From Sinorhizobium saheli (GTDB lineage: Bacteria; Pseudomonadota; Alphaproteobacteria; Rhizobiales; Rhizobiaceae): DNA of 64,000 nucleotides. The notes beneath the pieces were generated by a model. That model had not been told where the DNA came from. It searched no databases and worked only from the letters and a program-made list of their open reading frames with translations. Of the stretch, positions 1 through 7,950 are shown piece after piece. The DNA is taken from NCBI RefSeq assembly GCF_001651875.1, contig NZ_LNQB01000083.1:315130-379129 (forward strand), in the 5' to 3' direction. Position 1 is the first letter of the stretch; every line of letters begins with the position of its first letter. The translations under genes and the position numbers were made by a program.

Positions 1-699
1 GTCCTCTACATCGACTTTCGGCATTACCCGCTGAAGAACACGGAACCAACGATCCGCCTGCTCGGCAAGATCATGGGGCGCGAGGCGCGCGCCGAGGAAA
101 TCATCGCATTTCGCCACGCGGCGATGGCCCGCGTCACCGACGTCATCGCCCGGGCGAAACCGGAGCGACCCAGGGTTTTCATCGAAAGGATCGGCGGCTA
201 TGCCGATGATTGCTGCCTTTCCTTCGGCGCGGAGAACTTCGGCAAATATGTCGAGCTCGCCGGCGGCCACAATATCGGCAGCGACGTCCTTCCCTCGACC
301 TTCGGGCAACTCAACCCGGAGCAGGTGATCGCCGTCAATCCCGAGCATGTCGTCGTCACCAGCGCCGACTGGGAGGCCTATGTGCCCGGCGGCCATTGGA
401 TCCCGCTCGGCCCCGGCGCCGACCCGAAGGAGACGCACCGGAAGCTGGAATGGTTCACCACCCGCGACGCCTATACCGACATCGCGGCACAGAAAGCGCG
501 GAATTTCCACGGTATCTGGCACCAGTTCTACAACAGCCCCTACGAGTTCTTCGCCGTCCAGCAACTGGCGAAATGGTTTCACCCGGAGCTTTTTGCCGAT
601 CTCAATCCGGACGCAACCTTTGCCGAGTATCACCGCCGCTTCCTGCCGATCCCCTACAGGCCCGGTTACGCCGTCAGCCTTTCCGGCAGCGCCGATTGA
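1..699 (+). CDS. Siderophore/iron ABC transporter periplasmic binding protein (5' truncated)
   Basis: The frame is open from base 1, so the start codon and signal peptide lie outside the window; 232 residues are visible. They look like the C-terminal half of a FecB/BtuF-type (Peripla_BP_2) protein, which captures ferric siderophore in the periplasm for an ABC importer. Supporting segments are GGHNIGSDVLP, the LNPEQVIAVNP strand-turn usual before the second lobe, and a C-terminal WFHPELFADLNP stretch of the kind that closes such proteins. The gene converges on a TonB-dependent siderophore receptor, which fits iron uptake. A hairpin with a T-rich tail follows at 782-820. Haem or cobalamin binding is possible but less likely. 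Confidence 0.75.
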   Translation, partial: VLYIDFRHYPLKNTEPTIRLLGKIMGREARAEEIIAFRHAAMARVTDVIARAKPERPRVFIERIGGYADDCCLSFGAENFGKYVELAGGHNIGSDVLPSTFGQLNPEQVIAVNPEHVVVTSADWEAYVPGGHWIPLGPGADPKETHRKLEWFTTRDAYTDIAAQKARNFHGIWHQFYNSPYEFFAVQQLAKWFHPELFADLNPDATFAEYHRRFLPIPYRPGYAVSLSGSAD

Positions 700-781
700 C
701 GGCATAGGCAAAGCCGAGCCAGCCCTGGTCAAACCCGGTGGGGATCGGGGTTGGGTACAAGCGGACACAACGGTCGCCAAC

Positions 782-820
782 GGGCGAGGTTCTCAATTCC
801 GAGAGCCTCGCCCTTGCTTT
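782..820 (+). terminator. Probable Rho-independent terminator of the binding-protein gene
   Basis: A 13-bp stem (782-794 pairing with 801-813, one G-T wobble) encloses a 6-base loop and is followed by TTGCTTT. It lies 82 bases after the stop codon of the siderophore-binding protein gene. Confidence 0.55.
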
Positions 821-888
821 GTGCGGCGGCGAGGCAGCGGCACTTTCAGGAAGTCGATGGCCTTCGATTCCCCGTCCATCAAACAGCA

Positions 889-917
889 GGAAGCGCCGGC
901 CACAGGCCGGCGCTTCC
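889..917. terminator. Perfect GC-rich hairpin between convergent genes
   Basis: Arms 889-901 and 905-917 are perfectly complementary over 13 bp around a 3-base loop. The hairpin lies 43 bases beyond the stop codon of the TonB receptor gene on the minus strand, and a short TGTTT follows it in that direction. It probably terminates the receptor transcript. Confidence 0.5.
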
Positions 918-959
918 ATGGAGATCACCAATAGGGGCCGGTCGCGGCGACCCCCACGA

Positions 960-3101
960 TCAGAAATCAGTCGTCATCGATACCTTCACGGTCAGCGGCG
1001 CACCTTGCGATATCGTCCCGAAGCTCGCGACGCCGGACCAATAGTCGAGGTCGAAGACATTCTCGACCGACGCGCGGAAGGTGACGGGCTTCTCATGGAT
1101 CTCGGTCAGGTAACGCGCGCCGAGGTCAAGCCGCGTCCAGGAAGGGATTTCCTGGGTATTCGCGGTGTTCACGAACTGCTCGTCCGTGTGGATGACATTG
1201 CCGGTGAGCGTCAGGCCCGGCATGAAGGGCGTATCCCACTCCGCACCCAAATTGACCTGCAGCGCCGGCACGCCGATCGGCGTATTGCCGCGCTCTGTAT
1301 CGACATTCGTTTTCGTGATCTCGCCATGAATGAGGGTCACGCCGCCGAGTACCCGAACCTCCGGAGTTACTTCGCCGAACAGGTTCAACTCCACCCCGCG
1401 GTTGCGCTGTTCGCCGCCTTCGACGAAGACCAGACCGCCGCCGCGCGCCTCGAGCACGCCGAAGGGCTTTTCGATCTGGAAGGCGCTGACGGTCACCGCC
1501 ACCCGGCCGAGATCGACCTTGGTGCCGATCTCGTACTGCCTGGACCGGTAAGGCGCAAGCGTTTCGCCTGAATTGATCGCCGTCGTCGGTGCGGTATCGC
1601 CGACGCTCAAGCCCTCGACGTAGTTGGCGTACAGCGCAACATTGTCCCACGGCTTGACGACAATGCCGGCGAGCGGCGTCAACGCGCTTTCGTCGGAGGA
1701 GGAGGAAACGGCGCCGGTGGCCGGGTTGTAGTTTTCGGTGTCGATGTGCTGCCAGCGGCCACCGAGCGTCAGTTGCACCCGCTCGTCGAGCATCGACATC
1801 GTGTCGGACAGCGCGAAACCATGGAACATGTTTTCCGATATCCTCGGCACATGCGTCGGCTCCGGCACGTCCTGCTCGGGGCGCGGGAGCGGATCGAAGA
1901 TATTGGTCAGCTGCGCGGTTCCTGAATTCGAGCCGCGAGCGAGGCGCTGCTGAAGCCCGCTGACCTGGAATGTGACCGAATGGTCTATGGCCGCCGTCTC
2001 GAATTCGGCGCGCACGCCCGCCTCCGCCGTCAGTCGGTCGACATCGAAGACGAAATTCTGCGGCGTTACGCTGACGTCGCCGGCGGAGTTAAGAAGGAGT
2101 GGCGTGCCGAAAAGCCGTTCGACCCGCGAGTTGCCGCCACCAACGGCGCCGAAAACGGTGACGGAGTCGCTGACGTCGTATTCGACGCGACCCAGCCAGG
2201 ACAGGTCCTCCGTCCTTGCCCATTCCCAGGATTCCTGGACATTCGAGCGGCCGTCCGGCGCATCGGGGATATCAAAGGTCCCAACGGGAAAGAACGGCCG
2301 CAGCGGAGCGTCGATATCCTGCCGCTGGCCGATGACATCCAGGGTCGCCCTGAAGTTCTCGCCCTCGTAGTCGAACGCAAGCGCCCCGACCGCGACGTCG
2401 AGCGACTGGTTGTCGATTGCTGTGTCGCCGCCGTGATAGCTGCCGTTGAAGCGGACGCCGAACTGGCGTTCGTCCCCGAAACGGCGGCTGACGTCCACAT
2501 GGCCGCCGCCGTAAAGATCGGAAGCATAGTCGGTCGTCACGCGGGTCAGGTCGACGTCGGAAGCGCGCTTCGGCACGATATTGATGGTGCCGCCGACGCT
2601 GCTGTTCGGGGAGATGCCGTAAAGAAGCGCGGTGGGGCCCTTGAGCACCTCGACCCGTTCGGCATAGTCGGTGAACAGGCGGTAGGTGGGCGCGACACCG
2701 AAGACACCGTCGAAGGCGACTTCGCCGAAGTTCCCCTCATTGAGCGGAAAGCCCCTTATATAGAAGGAGTCGAGCATGCCGCCGGATGCGTGCGTGCTCC
2801 TGACCGACGGGTCGTTCGCCAAGACGTCGGCTACGGTCTTCGCGTTCTGGTTTTCGATCGTCTCGGCCGTATAGCCGGTGATGTTGAACGGCGTGTCCAT
2901 GAAGTCGCGGTTGCCGAGCAGGCCCACGCGACCGCCGCGCGCCACCTGCCCCCCGGCATATGCTTCCGGCTCCGTGCCGATCGTCGCATTGGCGTCGCCC
3001 GCCCTCACCTCGAGCCGTTCCAGCACCGTCACATCTTGCGCCAATGCGGCGCGACTTACCGTCGCCAGCAAGACAGCCAGCAGTCCAACACGCAATTCCA
3101 T
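960..3101 (-). CDS. TonB-dependent siderophore receptor
   Basis: A 713-residue outer-membrane receptor that should import a ferric siderophore using TonB/ExbBD energy. It starts with a hydrophobic signal peptide ending near ALAQ (about residue 22). A plug domain follows (about 45-190), with TPFNITGYT, VLKGPTALLYG and SVGGTINIVPKR, the motifs usual for siderophore rather than cobalamin receptors. The rest is a beta-barrel ending in phenylalanine (MTTDF), as expected for BAM-assembled barrels. Length is normal for the family. The neighbouring binding protein suggests one uptake locus. The promoter region carries a TGA-N9-TCA box (3189-3203), suggesting RirA-type iron repression. The ligand cannot be told from sequence; FhuE/FoxA-like hydroxamates are possible. 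Confidence 0.9.
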   Translation of the reverse strand: MELRVGLLAVLLATVSRAALAQDVTVLERLEVRAGDANATIGTEPEAYAGGQVARGGRVGLLGNRDFMDTPFNITGYTAETIENQNAKTVADVLANDPSVRSTHASGGMLDSFYIRGFPLNEGNFGEVAFDGVFGVAPTYRLFTDYAERVEVLKGPTALLYGISPNSSVGGTINIVPKRASDVDLTRVTTDYASDLYGGGHVDVSRRFGDERQFGVRFNGSYHGGDTAIDNQSLDVAVGALAFDYEGENFRATLDVIGQRQDIDAPLRPFFPVGTFDIPDAPDGRSNVQESWEWARTEDLSWLGRVEYDVSDSVTVFGAVGGGNSRVERLFGTPLLLNSAGDVSVTPQNFVFDVDRLTAEAGVRAEFETAAIDHSVTFQVSGLQQRLARGSNSGTAQLTNIFDPLPRPEQDVPEPTHVPRISENMFHGFALSDTMSMLDERVQLTLGGRWQHIDTENYNPATGAVSSSSDESALTPLAGIVVKPWDNVALYANYVEGLSVGDTAPTTAINSGETLAPYRSRQYEIGTKVDLGRVAVTVSAFQIEKPFGVLEARGGGLVFVEGGEQRNRGVELNLFGEVTPEVRVLGGVTLIHGEITKTNVDTERGNTPIGVPALQVNLGAEWDTPFMPGLTLTGNVIHTDEQFVNTANTQEIPSWTRLDLGARYLTEIHEKPVTFRASVENVFDLDYWSGVASFGTISQGAPLTVKVSMTTDF

Positions 3102-3175
3102 ACGGAGCCCCCTTTGAGAACAATGACCAAAACAGTCGGCTCGCCTGCGGATGCCGAGTGCGTTGGCACAAGGGG

Positions 3176-3204
3176 GTGTTAGTTAAGTTGATTTTTTGTG
3201 TCAA
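3176..3204 (-). promoter_or_regulatory. Receptor promoter with RirA-type iron-responsive operator
   Basis: On the minus strand a TTGACA -35 (3204 to 3199) is followed after 17 bases by TAACAC (3181 to 3176). TGA at 3189-3191 and TCA at 3201-3203 are exactly 9 bases apart, matching the TGA-N9-TCA iron-responsive operator described for RirA in rhizobia. The box covers the -35 element and part of the spacer, a position suited to repression. Confidence 0.5.
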
Positions 3205-3253
3205 GATTTAGAACGCATTGGCTACAACAAATGCGTGTTGTCGCCGGCGGTCC

Positions 3254-3550
3254 CTAGGAGGGGTACCCGTCGGGTGCATTTCTCGGCCTTTGCCGGGCGA
3301 AACGCTGATCGATTTTTCTCATGCACTCTCTCAGATTGACCGAGAGGACGGTCAGATCATACTTCCATTCCAGGATGAGCAGACGCCACGTCATGCCTTC
3401 AGACGCAATGCCCTCGGCGGCGAGCTGCTCGTAAAGCAAATCCATCTTTGCCGTCGGCGAGCAAAAGACGGAGCCGCTGTGGCGACCCCATCCGCCTGCC
3501 AAACCGAGGTCTGCTTTCTGCTCAGCGATTTCTCGATGCAATGTGCCCAT
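3254..3550 (-). CDS. Hypothetical protein, 98 aa
   Basis: I do not recognise this protein. It is soluble-looking and mixed alpha, with a segment LLYEQLAAEGIASEG followed by a hydrophobic stretch and a basic C-terminus (IDQRFARQRPR). The start is supported by AAGGAA about 9 bases upstream. Its promoter region contains a perfect palindrome (3606-3624) with the same core as the operator of the neighbouring MarR gene, so it is probably a regulatory target of that MarR. No signal peptide or membrane segment is seen. Confidence 0.5.
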   Translation of the reverse strand: MGTLHREIAEQKADLGLAGGWGRHSGSVFCSPTAKMDLLYEQLAAEGIASEGMTWRLLILEWKYDLTVLSVNLRECMRKIDQRFARQRPRNAPDGYPS

Positions 3551-3605
3551 CTCACATTCTTCCTTTCCGCAGGAGCCAACCGGCCGAGATACAGGTCATC
3601 GGTTA

Positions 3606-3624
3606 TATATCGTATTACGATATA
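3606..3624. promoter_or_regulatory. Perfect 19-bp palindrome, putative MarR operator (site 1)
   Basis: TATATCGTA and TACGATATA flank a central T at 3615. On the minus strand it overlaps a TTGAAT / 16 bases / TATATA promoter that would drive the 98-aa gene. The core ATATCG-N5-CGATAT recurs at 4209-4225 between marR and the CLC gene. Confidence 0.6.
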
Positions 3625-3713
3625 AATTCAAGAAGAACAGCGACGCCGACGACGGCGCTTGCCCGTCGCGGCACGCGACCGGCCCGAGAAGCGTCATTCG
3701 CTGACGCCGGTCC

Positions 3714-4133
3714 CTATCTCTGCAAATCGCCGAGGAGTTCGATCAGGCGCGGTGCCATCTCGCGAATCTCGGTGAGGTGAACCGCACTCAACCGCCGCAG
3801 CACCTCATCCGCGCGCGCGGTGAGCATGAGCGTTTGCCGGCGCCTGTCGGCAGGGTCGGACTGGCGCCTGACGTAACCGCCGACGACAAGCCGCTCGACG
3901 AGCTCGGATGTGCTGTGCGGTGCGATCATCAGGCGTTCCGCCAGCAGGCCGATCGTGATTGGATCGTCGCCGCGATGGCCCTTGATCGCCAGCAAGGCCT
4001 GGTGCTGTTGGCTCGGAAGCCCCTCCTTCTGCGCCGCAGACGTCGAGAAGTCCATGAAGCGGCGCAGGATGTAGCGGAGATTGGCGAGTGCCTCGTAATC
4101 CGAATCCGTAAGCACGTCTTTTCGATGGGTCAT
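3714..4133 (-). CDS. MarR family transcriptional regulator
   Basis: 139 residues from an ATG at 4133 (MTHRKD); an in-frame ATG at 4169 with GGAG 8 bases upstream is an alternative start. It is a dimeric winged-helix regulator. The recognition-helix region contains LAERLMIAPHSTSELVERL and the wing contains RQSDPADRRRQTLMLT, the DxRxR-type wing typical of MarR proteins. It is divergent from the CLC gene, and the shared gap holds the ATATCG-N5-CGATAT operator. A second copy precedes the 98-aa gene downstream, so the regulon probably covers both neighbours and the gene itself. There is no conserved redox cysteine of the OhrR type; the ligand is unknown. Confidence 0.88.
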   Translation of the reverse strand: MTHRKDVLTDSDYEALANLRYILRRFMDFSTSAAQKEGLPSQQHQALLAIKGHRGDDPITIGLLAERLMIAPHSTSELVERLVVGGYVRRQSDPADRRRQTLMLTARADEVLRRLSAVHLTEIREMAPRLIELLGDLQR

Positions 4134-4201
4134 GGCGCGGATCCGGTGTCTTTCGCTGCCATTCTCCATAGCGCTCCGGCCGCGGCCTGCCAACAGCCGC
4201 C

Positions 4202-4228
4202 TTGATTCATATCGTAGACCGATATATT
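4202..4228. promoter_or_regulatory. Divergent marR/CLC promoter with MarR operator (site 2)
   Basis: ATATCG (4209-4214), five bases, CGATAT (4220-4225). On the plus strand the palindrome sits between TTGATT (4202-4207) and TATATT (4223-4228). On the minus strand it overlaps a TATGAAT -10-like box for marR. The core matches site 1 in both half-sites and spacing. Confidence 0.6.
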
Positions 4229-4273
4229 GGCGCTTCCAAAGTTCCACCGGCCCATCGTCACACAGGACCATCG

Positions 4274-6076
4274 ATGTCTCAGAACCTATCGAGCTCACGC
4301 CAGCGCGACTTCATGGGCGGCCTCGCCCGCCGCGAAGCGGGCGACTTCACCACCGACAGGCGGGTACTGCTCTTGATCGGCATGGCGCTGGTCGTCGGCA
4401 CCGGCGGCGCCTTTGCCGCGAGGTTCCTCGTCAGCCTCATCGCACTCGTCACCAACTTCGCCTGGTTCGGACGGGTCAGCATCGAGGAAAGCTCGATCGC
4501 GCAGGTCGCCTTTTCTCCCTGGATGGCCTGCATTCCGGTGCTCGGCGGGCTCGTCATCGGCCTGATGGCGCGCTTCGGCTCGGAGAAGATCCGCGGCCAC
4601 GGCATTCCGGAAGCGATCGAGGCGATCCTCATCGGCGGCAGCCGGATGTCCGCCAAGGTGGCGGTGCTGAAGCCGTTGTCCTCAGCCCTGTCGATCGGCA
4701 CCGGCGGCCCGTTCGGGGCCGAGGGACCGATCATCATGACCGGCGGCGCGATCGGTTCGCTGTTTGCGCAATTCTTTCATTTGAGCGCTGCGGAACGAAA
4801 GACGCTGCTGGTCGCCGGCGCGGCGGCGGGCATGACGGCGATTTTCGGCTCCCCCATTGCGGCCGTCATGCTCGCGGTCGAATTGCTGTTGTTCGAATGG
4901 AAGCCGCGCAGCTTCATTCCGGTAGCCGTCTCGGCCTGCGTGTCGATCTCCTGGCGCCCGCTGCTCTTCGGCACGGGCCCGCTTTTCCCGACGCATTTCG
5001 AGGTGCAGCTTCCCTGGTGGAATGTGCTGCTGTGCGCGGGCATCGGTATCATGGCCGGCCTGCAGTCCGGCCTGCTCACGACGCTCCTTTACAAGCTCGA
5101 GGACATGTTCGAGCGCCTGCCGATCCATTGGATGTGGTGGCCGGCGCTCGGCGGGCTGGTGATTGGCCTTGGCGGGCTCATCGAACCCCGCGCCCTCGGC
5201 GTCGGCTATGACGTCATCGAGGGGCTCCTGCACGGCAGCATCCCGGCCCAGGGCGTACTCGGCATTCTCCTGGTCAAGGCCGCCATCTGGCTCGTTGCCC
5301 TCTCCTCCGGGACGTCGGGAGGCGTGCTCGCCCCGTTGCTTATCCTCGGCGGTGCGCTCGGATGGCTCGCGGGTCTCATGCTTCCCGGGGACCCCGGCTT
5401 CTGGGCGCTGCTCGGCATGGCCGCGATGATGGGCGGAACCATGCGGGCGCCCTTGACCGGGACCTTCTTCGCCATGGAGATCACCGGCGACATCGGCGCA
5501 CTCATTCCCTTGCTCGCCGCCACCGTCGCGGCCTATGCGGTGACGGTGCTCTTGCTGCGGCGCTCGATCCTGACGGAGAAGATCGCCCGCAGGGGCCAGC
5601 ACATCACGCGCGAATATGGCGTAGACCCCTTCGAGTTCGCGCGCGCCCGCGACATCATGGTCACCGCCGTCGACACCCTGCCGGCGGCAATGACCGTGAC
5701 GGAAGCCTGCGCGCATCTGGCGTCAACCGACAAGGCGCATCGGATCTATCCGGTCATCGCAGACGGGGGCGTGCTCATCGGCGTCGTTTCGCGCGCCGAT
5801 GCGCTCCGTTGGCAGCGTGAGGGCGATAGCGGAGCCGAGACATTGAAGGACAGGGTATCGGACACGTCCATACCGGTGGGCCACCCCGACGACACCGTCG
5901 GCCATATCGCCGACATCATGATCGCGGCCGACGCGGCACGGATACCGATCACCGACCTCGCTACCGGCGTTCTGGTGGGCCTCGTCGCCCGGAAAGACCT
6001 CCTGCGGCTCAGGCAGTCGCAGAAATCCGCTGAAGTGGAGCGCAGGCCGTATCTGGGGGTAAAGCGAGGAGCCTGA
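4274..6076 (+). CDS. CLC-family chloride channel/antiporter with C-terminal CBS pair
   Basis: 600 residues from ATG 4274 (MSQNLSSS), preceded by AGGA; the longer frame upstream runs through the promoter. About ten hydrophobic segments span residues 30-430. The ion-pathway signatures are visible in order: GHGIPE, then GPFGAEGP with the gating glutamate, then GSPIAAV. A glutamate at the gate argues for chloride/proton exchange or gated chloride conduction; the methionine-containing motif of fluoride exporters is absent. Two CBS domains fill about residues 455-590 (start near ARDIMVTAVDTLP) and may sense nucleotides. Divergent MarR control suggests induction by a small ligand or envelope/acid stress. 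Confidence 0.92.
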   Translation: MSQNLSSSRQRDFMGGLARREAGDFTTDRRVLLLIGMALVVGTGGAFAARFLVSLIALVTNFAWFGRVSIEESSIAQVAFSPWMACIPVLGGLVIGLMARFGSEKIRGHGIPEAIEAILIGGSRMSAKVAVLKPLSSALSIGTGGPFGAEGPIIMTGGAIGSLFAQFFHLSAAERKTLLVAGAAAGMTAIFGSPIAAVMLAVELLLFEWKPRSFIPVAVSACVSISWRPLLFGTGPLFPTHFEVQLPWWNVLLCAGIGIMAGLQSGLLTTLLYKLEDMFERLPIHWMWWPALGGLVIGLGGLIEPRALGVGYDVIEGLLHGSIPAQGVLGILLVKAAIWLVALSSGTSGGVLAPLLILGGALGWLAGLMLPGDPGFWALLGMAAMMGGTMRAPLTGTFFAMEITGDIGALIPLLAATVAAYAVTVLLLRRSILTEKIARRGQHITREYGVDPFEFARARDIMVTAVDTLPAAMTVTEACAHLASTDKAHRIYPVIADGGVLIGVVSRADALRWQREGDSGAETLKDRVSDTSIPVGHPDDTVGHIADIMIAADAARIPITDLATGVLVGLVARKDLLRLRQSQKSAEVERRPYLGVKRGA

Positions 6077-6251
6077 TCGAAGCGTCCCTCTTGAAGAGCC
6101 GGCCGAAGCGATTTACGCCGCGCCCCTCAGCGAGACGCAAGGCAGGGAATCACATGGTAAAGCTTCTGGGGCTGCGCCAGGCTCAAGGCCAATTTCGGCA
6201 ACGGTCTGCCATTCGGATGCCAGGCCGGCGACGGACAGCAATGGAAGTGAC

Positions 6252-6269
6252 GGCCAGCGAACGCTGGCC
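6252..6269. terminator. Hairpin downstream of the CLC gene
   Basis: GGCCAGC (6252-6258) and GCTGGCC (6263-6269) form a perfect 7-bp stem around GAAC, about 175 bases after the CLC stop codon. There is no T run, so termination is only possible. Confidence 0.3.
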
Positions 6270-6336
6270 GACTGCGAGCCTCCTTGATCGGCCGCGATTC
6301 AAGGAGACATGAGCGGCATGATCTGACCGCCGACCT

Positions 6337-6360
6337 GATCGGCTGGGCTCTCAGCCGATC
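6337..6360. terminator. Hairpin overlapping the stop codon of the second marR
   Basis: GATCGGCTG (6337-6345) and CAGCCGATC (6352-6360) are perfectly complementary over 9 bp with a 6-base loop. The stem includes the last codons of the minus-strand MarR gene. It lacks a clear T tract. Confidence 0.3.
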
Positions 6361-6818
6361 TCGGCAAGTCTGCGAAGGCGGGCGAGCGACTCGACCAGCA
6401 GCGGCTCGTTCTCGAGCATTGCGCCCAGATGTCTCCGTGCCAGGACTTCCACGACCCTCTCGCCATGTTCGGTCAGGCCGACGAGCACGCTTCGCTTGTC
6501 GGAGACGGACGGGATCCGCCGGCAAAGGCCGGCCGCTTCAAGCCGGTCGACCAGTTGCACCGCGCCATTGTGCTGGATCAGCATTTCCCGCGCGAGTTCG
6601 CGAAGCATGATCTGGCCCTGCGGGGCGACCTTGATGACCAGCAAGGCCTGGTACTGTTGCGAAGTCACGCCCGCCTCGGAGACTGCCGCCTCGCTGAACG
6701 ACAGAAACCGGCGCATTGCCAGCCTGACCCCGGCAAGCCCCTCGAAGATGCCCGGCGCGAGGGGCTCGCTGCCGTCAGGCGTTTCGGTGCCGGACTTGGA
6801 ACTTCCGCCAGAAGGCAT
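6351..6818 (-). CDS. MarR family transcriptional regulator (second)
   Basis: 155 residues, ATG at 6818 with AAGGAT about 9 bases upstream. The winged-helix core runs from about residue 40 to 125: TSQQYQALLVIK, the recognition segment LIQHNGAVQLVDRLEAAGL, and the wing IPSVSDKRSVLVGLTEHG. It resembles the marR at 3714-4133 in organisation (both have QQxQALLxIK) but is not a recent duplicate. A 19-bp imperfect palindrome at 6836-6854 lies directly upstream and probably mediates autoregulation. No obvious enzyme or pump partner adjoins it. Target and ligand are unknown. Confidence 0.88.
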   Translation of the reverse strand: MPSGGSSKSGTETPDGSEPLAPGIFEGLAGVRLAMRRFLSFSEAAVSEAGVTSQQYQALLVIKVAPQGQIMLRELAREMLIQHNGAVQLVDRLEAAGLCRRIPSVSDKRSVLVGLTEHGERVVEVLARRHLGAMLENEPLLVESLARLRRLAEIG

Positions 6819-6835
6819 TCAATTCATCCTTTATT

Positions 6836-6854
6836 TATGTCATGGCATGATATA
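6836..6854. promoter_or_regulatory. Putative operator of the second MarR regulator
   Basis: TATGTCATG and CATGATATA flank a central G at 6845, with one mismatch between the arms. It starts 18 bases upstream of the marR start codon. The layout (9+1+9) equals that of the first MarR operator although the core sequence differs. Confidence 0.45.
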
Positions 6855-7077
6855 CATTGCCGGAAACCCGTGGGGAGGAGGGTCGCGAGCGCGTCGCCAT
6901 AATAACAAACGGCAAGGCCGTAAAATGTCGCGCTCGCGATTTTCATTGCCGAACGTTTCGCCACCCTCTCAACAGGAGCGGTAAGCTCGTCATTGCCGGA
7001 GGTCCAGTGACGGAAATTCACCATCGCGACGACAGCCCGGCGCCTGGCACCGCGCCCGATCCAGCATCATCGAGAAG

Positions 7078-7386
7078 ATGGCCTTGAGACGCAGCCGGCG
7101 GCGGGGCCGGACCTCTCCCCTCCCCGACAACCTCCTTACAAAGGCCGATTACATCGCCGGCCAGTTCGGCCTGTCGGCGACCGACTTCGAGCGCTATCGA
7201 CATCTCGGCCTGATCGTCGTGAGCGTCGAACACGACGGGGATGGCGAGAAAGGCATGAGCCGGGTCACCTGCCGTCTCGGCAATCGCGTATGGACAGCGC
7301 TCGTCGACGCCGAGGGGACGGTGCACCATCAGGAAACGACGTTCCTGCGCGGCAAATTGGCAAGGCTGAACAGGGCCGGCGACTGA
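7078..7386 (+). CDS. Hypothetical protein, 102 aa
   Basis: A basic N-terminus (RRSRRRGR) precedes a compact domain: LTKADYIAGQFGLSATDFERYRHLGLI, then a beta-rich part with VTCRLGNRVWTALVDAEGTV. The layout suggests a short helix-turn region followed by a strand pair, but I cannot assign a family. The start ATG has only a weak GAGAAG upstream; a later start is possible. It is convergent with the 156-aa hypothetical gene and is preceded by about 220 bases shared with the divergent marR promoter. Confidence 0.45.
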   Translation: MALRRSRRRGRTSPLPDNLLTKADYIAGQFGLSATDFERYRHLGLIVVSVEHDGDGEKGMSRVTCRLGNRVWTALVDAEGTVHHQETTFLRGKLARLNRAGD

Positions 7387-7437
7387 CCATGTAATCACGC
7401 ATTCAGGCACGCGCTCCGTTGTCGAGGGAAACCGGCT

Positions 7438-7908
7438 TCAAGGGCGCTCGCCGCGCGGCAGATGTTGCTCGCTTACGAACCGGGCATCGGCCCTGAGCAC
7501 TTCGGAATAGCCGCTGGCACAGAAGGCGATCTTGCCGCCCTGAGGCGCGTTCAGGCTGATCGTCCACCGCCAGAACTCGAAGGGTCGCGTCAGACGCTCG
7601 CGAGTGACCCGGTCGATCGAGAGTTCGGAGAGCGCGGTCCGCCCCTCGCTGTCGCCATGATCGATGGAAAGCTGCAGATCGGCGACGTCGTGGAAAGTCA
7701 GCGTGGCCGGCGCAACGCGGAAGCGAACCTCCCCGGCAACTCCACAAAGCCACTCGACGATGAAATCGATGTCGAGCACCAGGTCGCTGCGCCAATCCTG
7801 CTTTTCCGGATCGCCGACATCGAACCGTATCCCGTAGATGAGGTTGTCGTGCCACCGCCAGACGAGTTCGTCGTCACGAGTGTCGCCATGCTCGCCGTCA
7901 GTCGCCAT
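7438..7908 (-). CDS. Conserved-looking hypothetical protein, 156 aa
   Basis: ATG at 7908 (MATDGEHGD); a GTG 15 bases upstream is the alternative start. The protein is acidic and tryptophan-rich: DDELVWRWHDNLIYGIRF, SDLVLDIDFIVEWLCG, then FWRWTISLNAPQGGKI. It has no signal peptide or membrane segment. The even pattern of strands suggests a beta-sandwich. I do not know a function. It lies 42 bases after the AI-2E-type membrane protein gene on the same strand, so the two may be co-transcribed. Confidence 0.6.
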   Translation of the reverse strand: MATDGEHGDTRDDELVWRWHDNLIYGIRFDVGDPEKQDWRSDLVLDIDFIVEWLCGVAGEVRFRVAPATLTFHDVADLQLSIDHGDSEGRTALSELSIDRVTRERLTRPFEFWRWTISLNAPQGGKIAFCASGYSEVLRADARFVSEQHLPRGERP

Positions 7909-7950
7909 CACACCGTCCCACACAGACGAGCAACATACATCGGGATGGGC

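Noticed and set aside
1980-3182. 400-residue open frame antisense to the TonB receptor
   Set aside because: Shadow of a clearly recognisable receptor; no start site or domain.
4682-5716. 344-residue open frame antisense to the CLC gene
   Set aside because: Rich in charged residues with no signature; the CLC motifs lie on the other strand.
6824-7024. 66-residue minus-strand frame upstream of the second marR
   Set aside because: Covers the palindromic operator and promoter; no convincing start or similarity.
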